Shown piece by piece: positions 49,731 through 57,728 of a stretch of 64,000 bases of DNA. A model generated the notes under the pieces. That model saw only the letters and a program-made list of their open reading frames with translations, did no database searches and was not told the origin of the DNA. A program made the translations under genes and the position numbers. The DNA comes from Microbispora rosea subsp. aerata (GTDB lineage Bacteria; Actinomycetota; Actinomycetes; Streptosporangiales; Streptosporangiaceae): contig NZ_BMPY01000018.1 of the NCBI RefSeq assembly GCF_014647835.1, positions 1-64,000 on the forward strand, written 5' to 3'. Every line of letters starts with the position of its first letter. Position 1 is the first letter of the stretch.

Positions 49731-50419
49731 CCCGAACCCCACCCGTATCGCCCTGCGCCCCCAGCGTGCCCGCCACCGCCACACCCGGCGCGAAGGCAGC
49801 CGTTGGCATGCCCGGCTCGTTTCGCTTGCCGGGTGCCTTTGGCGTGCGGCGCGTAGCTGTCGGCGCGGGTGCGTCCGGTGCTGGGGCATCGGTGAGCGTG
49901 CGGTGCTTGCCTTGTGTGCCCGGTGCCTCTGCTGTGCCAAGCGCTGTTGGTATGCCTTGTGGACCGCTCCCAGGCGTGCGGGGCGCGTGCGGCGGTGGGT
50001 CGGCTGGTCGTGGACCGCTCCTGCGGGAGCGTGGGTCGATGACCGCGGAGACCGTGATGCTGGCTCCGCTGTTCCTGCTGTTCTTGCTGTTCCTCGTCGC
50101 CGCGGGCCGGATCGTGGAGGCCCAGGGGGAGGTCAACGGAGCCGCGCGCGACGCCGCCCGGGCGGCGTCCGTGCAGCGCACCGAGGCCGAGGCCGAGTCG
50201 GCCGCGAAGGAGGCCGCGGAGGCCGCGCTCTCCGGCGACTGCTCGCCGCAGGTCGACATGTCCGGCACCGAGTGGGAGATGAGCAGCTCCGATCACGTGG
50301 CGGTCGTCCGGGCGACCGTGACCTGCGAGCTGAACCTCGGCTTCCTCGGCTTCGACGCCACCAAGCAGATGTCCGGCACTTCGGTTGTGCCGCTCGAACG
50401 GTATCGGAGGGTGCAGTGA
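49727..50419 (+). CDS. TadE/TadF-like pseudopilin, start uncertain
   Basis: ATG 49727 overlaps the tadE stop (ATGA), implying coupling, but the first about 95 residues are Gly/Val/Pro/Ala low complexity with codons rich in T at position three, unlike the neighbours. The conserved part starts at RERGSMTAETVMLAPLFLLFLLFLVAAGR (50030 onward), a TadE-type membrane segment, then a helical domain and a small domain with two cysteines (GDCSPQ and TCELN). An alternative start is ATG 50039. Minor pilin of the Tad system. Confidence 0.7.
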   Translation: MTRTPPVSPCAPSVPATATPGAKAAVGMPGSFRLPGAFGVRRVAVGAGASGAGASVSVRCLPCVPGASAVPSAVGMPCGPLPGVRGACGGGSAGRGPLLRERGSMTAETVMLAPLFLLFLLFLVAAGRIVEAQGEVNGAARDAARAASVQRTEAEAESAAKEAAEAALSGDCSPQVDMSGTEWEMSSSDHVAVVRATVTCELNLGFLGFDATKQMSGTSVVPLERYRRVQ

Positions 50420-51096
50420 TTCCCCCGCGTCCGTGGTGCGGTTCTCCGACCCCCAGCTCTCCGGTCCCTGAGGTGGTGGCTGGCGGGGGCGCGAGTTTCG
50501 GTGCGGCGGGCTCCGGTTCAGCGGGCCGCGGTGCTGCGGGTCGCGGCTCGCGCGCTCGTGGACGCGGTACGGCTCCGCGTCTCGCCCGAGGTCCGGTGCC
50601 GGTGGCGCGCGCGTTCGCGAGAGCGCCGTTATCGGCGGGCGGCGGGCGCGCGGCGCGCCGGGCCGTACGCGGGGGGATGCGGGAGCGAGGCTCCATGTCC
50701 GTGTTCGTTGTCCTTTTTTCGGGGGTGGTGTTCCTGCTGGCCGGGCTGCTGGTGGACGGCGGGGCCGCCATGAACGCGCATTTGAAGGCCGCCGACATCG
50801 CCGAGCAGGCCGCTCGCGCCGCCGCGGACCAGATCGACGTCGAGACCCTGCGGGCGACCGGCGAGGTGCGGCTGCTCGCCGACGAGAGCGCGGTGTGCGG
50901 CGTGGCCGAGAAGATCACGGCGGATCAGGGGGTCGACGGCGTACGCATGACCGAGTGCACCATCGGCGGCGGCCAGGCGGAGGTCACGGTGGCGGTGTCG
51001 GTCCGCTGGGACGCCTTCTTCCTGGCCGCGCTCGGCTTCGCCGGTTCCGAGATGGAGGCGGAGGCCACGGCCGCTCCCGATCCGGGGGAGGCGTGA
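50416..51096 (+). CDS. TadG/Tad-type pilus protein with Tad-like N-terminal helix, start uncertain
   Basis: GTG 50416 overlaps the preceding stop (GTGA), again followed by about 85 residues of Gly/Ala/Arg-rich sequence. The family-like part begins at ATG 50677: MRERGSMSVFVVLFSGVVFLLAGLLVDGGAAM, the hydrophobic helix and GG-A-M segment typical of TadE/TadG proteins, followed by HLKAADIAEQAARAAADQI and a domain with two cysteines (AVCGVA, TECTIG). About 140 residues from that start. Its stop overlaps the next gene. Confidence 0.72.
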   Translation: MIPPRPWCGSPTPSSPVPEVVAGGGASFGAAGSGSAGRGAAGRGSRARGRGTAPRLARGPVPVARAFARAPLSAGGGRAARRAVRGGMRERGSMSVFVVLFSGVVFLLAGLLVDGGAAMNAHLKAADIAEQAARAAADQIDVETLRATGEVRLLADESAVCGVAEKITADQGVDGVRMTECTIGGGQAEVTVAVSVRWDAFFLAALGFAGSEMEAEATAAPDPGEA

Positions 51097-54000
51097 CGGG
51101 GACCCGGCCGCCGGGCGGGCGGCCCGAGGACTTTCTCCGCGAGGGCCGGCGGGGAGCCGGGCTCGAGACCCAGCGTGCCACGCGCGGGGCGCCACGGGAG
51201 TACAGGAGCGAGGCCCCCTTCGGCGGCGCGCAGGGGCGTGGCCCGCGACCGCGTGCCGAGGGCATGCCGTCGGTGCTGGGGCCGCAACGCGCGCCCGAGC
51301 ACTGGAACGACGAACGGCGACCCGTGCGGTTGCGGACCCGGCGCACGGCCGGGGACGTCCTCGCCGGTCTCGGGGCGTTGGTCGCGCTGGTGGCCCTGGT
51401 GGGCGGCGTGCCGTACGCGCTGCTCCGCCTGGCCGGCCCGCCCATCAACGGCGAACTGCTGAACGCGGACCTGTTCACCAGCGACGTCGGCCCCGAAACG
51501 ATCATCGCGATCCTGGTCCTCCTGGTGTGGCTGGCCTGGCTGCAGCTTTTCCTGTGCGTGATCGTCGAGGTCTACGCGGGGCTGCGGCGGGTCGGCATGC
51601 CGGCCCGGGTGCCGCTGTCGGGCGGCACGCAGGCGCTCGCGAACCGCCTGGTCTCCGCGGTGCTGCTGCTGTTCACCGCGACCGCCGTGGCGGTGCCCAT
51701 CGCCCGCGCGGGGGCTCCGGCCCCGATCAAGCCACAGGTCACGGCGTTGTCGGCGCCGGTGCCGCAGGTCGAGGTGGAGCGGCCGGCCCTGCACGCCAGG
51801 GAGGTCAAGAAGGTCTACGTCGTCCAGCCGCCGCACGGGCGTCACCACGAGAGCCTGTGGGAGATCGCGGAGAAGTGTCTGGGGGACGGCCGCCGCTATC
51901 CGGAGATCTACCAGCTCAACAAGCACAAGGAGCAACCTGACGGCAGCCGGCTGCACATCGCCGACCTGATTCGTCCCGGCTGGGTGCTCGACATGCCGGA
52001 CGACGCCAGGAACGTCCACATCGTGCCGGTGGACGAGGACCGGCCGGAGACCTTGAAGAAGCACCCGAACAAACCCGCCGAACTCGACGGCGACACCAGG
52101 TACGCCGGGAAAACGGCGACCGGCGGCGACGCCCACGCCGACCGGCGCGCGACCGACGACCGGCGCGCGACGCCGGACTCGCGTCCCACCGTCGGTTCGC
52201 ACACCGGGGGTACGACGGACGGCGGCGGCCAGACCTACGGCGAGACGGACACCACCCGGCCCGACCAGGGGCACGCCGACCCCACCACACGGCCCGGTGA
52301 GGCCGGGCGGTCCGGCGACGCGGGCCACGAGCGGGGCAGGGCGACGCCCGATCCGGGTAAAACGGGGATCGTGCTGCCGCCGCCCGCGATGCCGCAGGAC
52401 ACTCCCACGGGCCGCACCGGCCGCGACGCGACGGACACCCCCGCCACCACCCAATCGACGCCGACACCGCGTCCGATCAACACGACCACCGCCCAGCCCG
52501 CCGGGGTGGACGAGGCGGAGCGGGAGGCCCGTCCCCCGGCGCGCGACCGGCAGTCGGCGGAGACCACGACGTCCGGTGGCCACGCCACCGCGCAGCCGTC
52601 CGCCACGCCGTCCGGCGGGGCCGTGGGGGCGGGCGGCGGCCCTGCCACGGGCGAGAAGAACGGCGAGCGACAGGGCTGGCCGGTCCTCGCCGACTATCTG
52701 GCGGCCTCGTCGCTGGCGGCGGCCGGGCTGCTGGCCCTGCTCGGCCGCAGGCGGCGCGAGCAGCTGTGGCGGCGGGCCTTCGGCCGGCGCATCGCCCGGC
52801 CGAGGGGAGACGCCGCCGAGGCCGAGGTCGCCATCCGCCTCGGCGCGGACGCCCCCGGCAGCCGCATGCTCGACATCGGCCTGCGCCTGCTCGGCCGCCT
52901 GCTGGCCGACGCAGGTCGGCGTCCTCCTACGATCTACGCCGTCCACCTGTCCAGCCGCGGCCTCGATCTGTGGATTCATCCGGCCGATCCGGACGCGCCC
53001 GAGCCGTGGGAGTCGTGCGACGACGGGCAGGTCTGGCGTCTTCCGGCCCACGAGGGACGCCGCATCGACGAGCACACGCTGGCCGGGGTGCCCGCGCCCT
53101 ATCCGGGGCTGGTCTCGCTCGGCACCGGGCAGGGAGGCCGGGTCCTGGTCGATCTGGAGGCCGCTCACGGCGTGATCGCGATCACCGGGGCGCACACCGT
53201 CGCCGCCCTGTCGGCGCTCGCCGTCGAACTGGCCACCAACCGGTGGTCCGACCAAATGAAGATCACGCTCGTCGGTTTCGGCGAGGAGCTGACCCTGCTC
53301 GCGCCGGAACGGATCAGGACGGCGGGCAGCCTGGCCGAGGTGCTGCCGGAGTTCGAGGAGCGTGCCGCCCGGCATGACGACGACGTGCTGACCGGCCGGG
53401 TCCACAGCAGGGTGGCCGATCCCGCCTACACCCCGCACTACCTCCTGTCGGCCATCCAGCCCGACGAGGACGAGGCGCGCCGCCTGGCGTTGCTCGGCAA
53501 GGGCAGGCGTACGGCGAGCGGTTTCGTGATCGCGGGCGAGGTGCCGCACGCCACCTGGACGTGGGAGGTCACCGACGACGGCCGGGCCCGCGTGGACGCC
53601 CTGGGCCTGGACATCGAGGCCCACCTGCTGCCCCGGCGGCACTACGACGCCGTGATCAGCCTGTTCCGTACGGCCAGGCAGCAGGAGGGGGAGCCGCTCA
53701 CGCCGGTGATGGAGCGGCTGAGCGAGGAGCCGCCCTCGATCGAGGTGCGCATCCTCGGCCCGATCGAGATCAGCCCGGCGAAACCGCTGGAGGAGGGCCG
53801 GGCGGCCCTCGCCCACGAGCTCGTCGTCTACCTGGCCACCCACCCGGGCGGTGTGCACCCGGCCGTGCTGGCCGGTGTGCTGTGGCCGCGCGGCGTGCAG
53901 CTCGCGGTGCGCGACGCCACGATCGCCAGGGTCGCCGAATGGCTCGGACACGACTCCCAGGGACGCCCCCACCTGTTCGTGGACCAGTCCGGGCGGCTCC

Positions 54001-54587
54001 GGCTCGGGCCGGAGATCCGTACCGACTGGCAGCTCTTCCAGGACCTCGTACGGCAGGCCGGCGAATGGCGTGGCGCCGATAGACCAGGCGCGGCGCACAC
54101 CAGCGCCGGCGACATGGAGGCCGACCTGCTGGATCGTGCGCTGAAGCTGGTGCGCGGGCCGCTGCTGAACGGCAGGCCGCCCGAACGGTACGCGTGGCTG
54201 GCGGCCGACCCCTTGGAGTACGACGTGACGGCCTGGGTGGCGGACGCCGCCCACGCGCTGTGCGAGATCCGGCTCGCCCGCCACGACCCGCACGGCGCGG
54301 TGGCGGCGGCCCGGGCCGGGCTGCTGCTCGCGGCCGACGACGAGGGGTTGTGGCGTGACCTGCTCAGGGCGGCGCACGCCACGGGGGAGCCGGTGCGGCT
54401 GCGGGCCGTCGTCGACGGTCTGCTGCGCCGCGCGGCGTCGCACCCGTACGGCGGCGGGATGGCGCCGGAGACGGAGGCGCTCATCGACGAGTTGCTGCCC
54501 GACTGGCGCAGGACCGTCTCCCCCGACCTGCGGAACCTGATGGACCCGACCAACCCGATGAACCTCAGAACCTCACGTCTCGCCTGA
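51093..54587 (+). CDS. Membrane protein with LysM domain and C-terminal BTAD domain
   Basis: 1,164 residues from GTG 51093, overlapping the previous stop. Three transmembrane helices (about 89-112, 137-160, 186-206) are followed by a LysM-like domain (about 239-300: ESLWEIAEKCLGDGRRYPEIYQLN), a long Thr/Pro/Asp-rich disordered region and a fourth helix (about 532-548). The cytosolic C-terminal half ends in an OmpR-like winged helix plus BTAD repeat region (about 875-1150). BTAD domains occur in SARP regulators; here the module is membrane tethered, as in other actinobacterial Tad loci. It could couple wall sensing to signalling, but no DNA target is evident. Confidence 0.8.
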   Translation: MTGTRPPGGRPEDFLREGRRGAGLETQRATRGAPREYRSEAPFGGAQGRGPRPRAEGMPSVLGPQRAPEHWNDERRPVRLRTRRTAGDVLAGLGALVALVALVGGVPYALLRLAGPPINGELLNADLFTSDVGPETIIAILVLLVWLAWLQLFLCVIVEVYAGLRRVGMPARVPLSGGTQALANRLVSAVLLLFTATAVAVPIARAGAPAPIKPQVTALSAPVPQVEVERPALHAREVKKVYVVQPPHGRHHESLWEIAEKCLGDGRRYPEIYQLNKHKEQPDGSRLHIADLIRPGWVLDMPDDARNVHIVPVDEDRPETLKKHPNKPAELDGDTRYAGKTATGGDAHADRRATDDRRATPDSRPTVGSHTGGTTDGGGQTYGETDTTRPDQGHADPTTRPGEAGRSGDAGHERGRATPDPGKTGIVLPPPAMPQDTPTGRTGRDATDTPATTQSTPTPRPINTTTAQPAGVDEAEREARPPARDRQSAETTTSGGHATAQPSATPSGGAVGAGGGPATGEKNGERQGWPVLADYLAASSLAAAGLLALLGRRRREQLWRRAFGRRIARPRGDAAEAEVAIRLGADAPGSRMLDIGLRLLGRLLADAGRRPPTIYAVHLSSRGLDLWIHPADPDAPEPWESCDDGQVWRLPAHEGRRIDEHTLAGVPAPYPGLVSLGTGQGGRVLVDLEAAHGVIAITGAHTVAALSALAVELATNRWSDQMKITLVGFGEELTLLAPERIRTAGSLAEVLPEFEERAARHDDDVLTGRVHSRVADPAYTPHYLLSAIQPDEDEARRLALLGKGRRTASGFVIAGEVPHATWTWEVTDDGRARVDALGLDIEAHLLPRRHYDAVISLFRTARQQEGEPLTPVMERLSEEPPSIEVRILGPIEISPAKPLEEGRAALAHELVVYLATHPGGVHPAVLAGVLWPRGVQLAVRDATIARVAEWLGHDSQGRPHLFVDQSGRLRLGPEIRTDWQLFQDLVRQAGEWRGADRPGAAHTSAGDMEADLLDRALKLVRGPLLNGRPPERYAWLAADPLEYDVTAWVADAAHALCEIRLARHDPHGAVAAARAGLLLAADDEGLWRDLLRAAHATGEPVRLRAVVDGLLRRAASHPYGGGMAPETEALIDELLPDWRRTVSPDLRNLMDPTNPMNLRTSRLA

Positions 54588-55426
54588 TGGGAGCCCCAAT
54601 GTCAGGGACGTTCCCCTCCGGATCACGCCGATCCGCGTACGGCGGCGGCTCGGCGCCGACGGCCGCGACGCCGGCGGGGGATCGCGTGTCGCGGAGGACA
54701 CCGCCGACACGTCCGGCACTCACCTCGACGGCGGCGACGCGGCTCGCCCCGGCCCGCGCGCTGCTCCTCGCTGCGTGCGCGCTGCTCCTGTCCGCGTGTG
54801 CCGCGCCGGACGCGGATCGCGGCTTCACCCCAGGCGGCGGCCTGGACCCTGTCGCGGTGGCGTCGGAGGAGACAGCGGAGACGGCGGAGACGGCCGCCGA
54901 GACGCCCGGCCTGCGGGCGGGCACCGAGACGATCATGGCCGCGCCCGGTCTGACGATCGAGGTCGAATGGCCGAGCGAGCCCGACCCCGACCGGGCGGGG
55001 GCGATCAAGGCGTTCGCCGACGACTTCGTCGCCCAGTGGCGGGCCGTCGGCACCTCCGGCAAGGACCAGTCGTACGTCAAGGGGATCGATACCGATTCGC
55101 CCGCCTACATCGACACCATCACCTGGCTGGCCGGATTCTTCAAGGACAAGCAGTCGGCCCGGGGCGTGGCCAAGCTCTACGCCCTGAGGGTGCCCGCCGT
55201 CATGGGACGCGGGGCGGAGGTCAACGCCTGCGTCGACCTGACCGGTCTGCGCCTGACCGACCAGGAGGGCGTCCCGGTGGCCCGCCAGCCCGCCTGGATG
55301 AAACGCCCGCGCGCGATCTTCCTGCAGACCGCCGGGCTGGGGCAGGTCGACGACGGCGTCTGGCTCATCCGGCTGTACCGCCACGCGGACTATCCGGACG
55401 AACGCGCGAAGGAGTGCCTGCGATGA
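54587..55426 (+). CDS. Putative lipoprotein of the Tad operon
   Basis: 279 residues if started at ATG 54587, which overlaps the previous stop; ATG 54599 behind GGGAG is equally good. After an unusually long Ser/Arg/Thr-rich start (about 48 residues) comes a hydrophobic segment ending in the lipobox LLLSAC (about residue 70), then an acidic linker and a globular domain of about 190 residues without a recognised family (ITWLAGFFKDKQSARGV; VNACVDLTGLRLTD). It probably faces the cell wall. The next gene overlaps by 4 bp. Confidence 0.68.
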   Translation: MGAPMSGTFPSGSRRSAYGGGSAPTAATPAGDRVSRRTPPTRPALTSTAATRLAPARALLLAACALLLSACAAPDADRGFTPGGGLDPVAVASEETAETAETAAETPGLRAGTETIMAAPGLTIEVEWPSEPDPDRAGAIKAFADDFVAQWRAVGTSGKDQSYVKGIDTDSPAYIDTITWLAGFFKDKQSARGVAKLYALRVPAVMGRGAEVNACVDLTGLRLTDQEGVPVARQPAWMKRPRAIFLQTAGLGQVDDGVWLIRLYRHADYPDERAKECLR

Positions 55427-56478
55427 GCACGTGGACGAGCGCCGAGCCGGGTGCCGAACCCGGCACGAGACCGGGCATGCGACAGAGCACGAGGCCGTGC
55501 ACGAGGCCGGGTGTGAGACCGGCCGTCGCGGTGACGTCCCTGGTGGCGGGGGCCGTCCTCGCGATCGGCGCGCCTCCCGCCGCCGCCGACCCGGACCAGG
55601 GGCCGCGCGGGGAGGCGTTCCAGCACGGCAACACCGCCGGGGTCAAGCTGACCAACTCCAATATCAGCCTGTCCGGCAACGGGCTGGGAGGCAAGAGCGA
55701 CGGCTATCGGATGCCCCAGCCCTGCTGGTATGAGCCGGGCCTGTCGGCCGAGGACATGCGCAGCCTCCAGGTGTGGCAGCGGAAGGACGCGGTGCAGGCG
55801 GGCATCGACTACTCGCAGGAGATCAGGAAGTACGCCGACAAGCTCGGCGAAAAGGGCCGGTGGTGGAACATCTCCTACAACGCCAACGACCCGGCGGGAC
55901 AAGCCTGCGCCTCCCAGCGCGAAGCCGCCATCTGGGTGCCCGAGGGGACCACTCCCGCCGGTGGCATCACCCTCGAACAGCTCATGCAGGTCGCCCGGGC
56001 CGCCCTGACCGTGCCCGAGCCGAAGATCAAGCTGAGCCCGGACGTGAAGAGCTACGTCAACCTGCCGACCTGGGTGTGGCTGGAAGGGGCGGAGGCGGAG
56101 CCCCGGTCCGTCACCGCGACGCTTCCCGGGGTCATGTCCGCGACCGTCACGGCGACGCCCGCCCGCATCACGATCGACCCCGGCACCGACGACAAGGACC
56201 GGGCCATCGTGTACCAGGAGGGCTGCGGCACCACCGGCAAGCCGTACGAGAAGGGTTCGGACAAGGGCGACGCCGACCCTCCCTGCGGCGTCCGTTACCT
56301 GCATTCGTCCGCCGACCAGCCGAACAATGCCTACAACCTCACCGTGACGAGCGTGTGGAACGTCGTCGGCAACGGCAACCAGGGCGGCCAGGTCGTCCCG
56401 TTCCAGTACGACCCGATCCAGGTCTCGGCGACCAGGGAGGTGCCCGTCGGCGAGGTCCAGAGCATCGTCAAGAGCTGA
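55423..56478 (+). CDS. Secreted protein of the Tad operon, unknown function
   Basis: 351 residues from ATG 55423, overlapping the preceding stop. A Thr/Arg/Pro-rich N-region of about 35 residues precedes a signal-peptide core (AVTSLVAGAVLAIGAPPAAAD). The mature part has six cysteines, a helix-rich first half (VWQRKDAVQAGIDYSQEIRKYADKL) and a beta-rich second half with PTWVWLEG and conserved-looking QYDPIQV near the end. Extracellular proteins of this type commonly end actinobacterial Tad operons; their role is not known to me. Last gene of the operon. Confidence 0.68.
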   Translation: MSTWTSAEPGAEPGTRPGMRQSTRPCTRPGVRPAVAVTSLVAGAVLAIGAPPAAADPDQGPRGEAFQHGNTAGVKLTNSNISLSGNGLGGKSDGYRMPQPCWYEPGLSAEDMRSLQVWQRKDAVQAGIDYSQEIRKYADKLGEKGRWWNISYNANDPAGQACASQREAAIWVPEGTTPAGGITLEQLMQVARAALTVPEPKIKLSPDVKSYVNLPTWVWLEGAEAEPRSVTATLPGVMSATVTATPARITIDPGTDDKDRAIVYQEGCGTTGKPYEKGSDKGDADPPCGVRYLHSSADQPNNAYNLTVTSVWNVVGNGNQGGQVVPFQYDPIQVSATREVPVGEVQSIVKS

Positions 56479-56779
56479 TCCGCCCCATGCGCGGCTCTCC
56501 ACGGCTGGGCCCCGGCCGGTTGACCGCCGGCCCCGAGACATCGCCCCCGGATGAGAGCGAAAGCCGGACGCCGCGCCGCCGGCTGTCGGTGCCCCGGATG
56601 CCGCCGTCTGTCAGCGGGTCGTGCAGCGACGTGGCTAGAGACCGGCGTGGGTCGCGTCGTCCACCCGACGCGCAGCCCCGGTGGAACGGCGGCGGCTGCC
56701 TGCCTGGGAACGCGCATCGGCGGACGGTGTCCTCTTTCCCAGTGGGTGAGCGCGCCGGGAAGCGACGAGCCGGGGGTGG
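56479..56779. other. Gene-free stretch after the Tad operon
   Basis: 301 bp between the convergent Tad operon and ogt. GC-rich with some imperfect inverted repeats (GGCCCCGGCCGG...CCGCCGGCCCC near 56509-56535) that could act in termination, but no clean hairpin with a T-run. No coding sequence, RNA or mobile sequence was recognised. Confidence 0.6.
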
Positions 56780-57274
56780 TCAGGCGCGGGACTCGTGGGT
56801 GAGGAGCCACTCCTTGATCGTCGTGCCGTAGTAGTAGCCGCCGTAGCCGCCGGTCGAGGGCAGCACGCGGTGGCACGGCACGATCGGCGCGATGAGGTTC
56901 TGCGCGCAGGCCGACCCGGCCGCCCGCGCCGCCGTCCTCGGCAGCCCCGCCTTCTCCGCGAGCTGCGCGTACGACACGGTGGTCCCGGCGGGCACGGCGC
57001 GCAGCGCCTCGTACAGGCGTTGCCGCGTGGGGGTGCCGGGCTGCTCGGCCGGGATGCGGTCGAGCGCGTCGACCTTGCCGTCCAGGTACTCCCGTACGGC
57101 CTCCGCCGTGTCGCCGAGATCGCCCTCGCGGAGCGGAAGCGCCCGCAGGGCCGGTGAGAGCCGGGCGAACATCTCGCGGGGGTCGGCGGTGAATCCGGCC
57201 GCGACGAGCACGCCGTCACGGGCGAGCAGGGCGAGGGGACCCACCGGCGTGGGCACGGTCTGCGTGAGGATCAT
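56780..57274 (-). CDS. ogt: Methylated-DNA--[protein]-cysteine S-methyltransferase
   Basis: 164 residues from ATG 57274, preceded by GGAGGTTTCCG. The N-terminal small domain is followed by the MGMT domain (about 80-164) with the acceptor Cys134 in IVPCHRVLPSTGGYGGY, the RAAGSACAQN helix and the C-terminal KEWLL. It repairs O6-methylguanine (and O4-methylthymine) by an irreversible transfer to itself. It lies beside the AdaA-AlkA gene on the same strand, so this is a small alkylation-repair cluster, unrelated to secretion. Confidence 0.93.
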   Translation of the reverse strand: MILTQTVPTPVGPLALLARDGVLVAAGFTADPREMFARLSPALRALPLREGDLGDTAEAVREYLDGKVDALDRIPAEQPGTPTRQRLYEALRAVPAGTTVSYAQLAEKAGLPRTAARAAGSACAQNLIAPIVPCHRVLPSTGGYGGYYYGTTIKEWLLTHESRA

Positions 57275-57353
57275 CGGAAACCTCCGAGGTAACCCCCCGC
57301 CGCCAGACGGGGGAGGAGCTTGCTCAATCAGGGACAGGCGTTTGACCACGGGT

Positions 57354-57486
57354 CGTCCCCGGAGACGGCGGACTCCACGGTGGCCGTTCCGGGGGCCGGC
57401 CGCACCACCACTGGGCTCGTACACGATCGGCACCGACCCCGCGTTGTGATCTCCGTGCCCGACCCGCGGATGCCGCCGGCCGCGCG
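57354..57486. pseudogene. Rearranged fragment of the FHA-EccC gene, half inverted
   Basis: Positions 57354-57410 match 42822-42878 of the FHA-ATPase gene on the same strand with two differences. Directly after, 57412 to about 57486 match the reverse complement of 42953 to about 42880, with a few changes and one missing base. The two halves adjoin in the parent, so the copy shows an inversion of its right half in place. It encodes the FHA part (TVEPAVSGDGP and YTIGADPACVISV) but is not translatable as such. The remainder of the 454-bp gap between ogt and ada-alkA has no recognised content. Confidence 0.85.
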
Positions 57487-57728
57487 CGAACCCACGCAGG
57501 ATGCTCGCCTGGTCGTGGCGACGACACATGGGGCACGGCGCGCGTGGTGAAGCGGGTGTGTGAGTGCCGCGCCACCCCGCTCCCGGAGCGGGCCGGGAAC
57601 GACGGTGAGGCGGGCGCGCCAGTAACGCGTCTCCTCGCCGCCGGGGCGGACCGGGGAGCTGCGGTGACTGGGGTGTGGTGGTTCATGTGCCCCGGGTGGT
57701 TGACGTGGCGAGTTTCGGGTGGCGGGTT

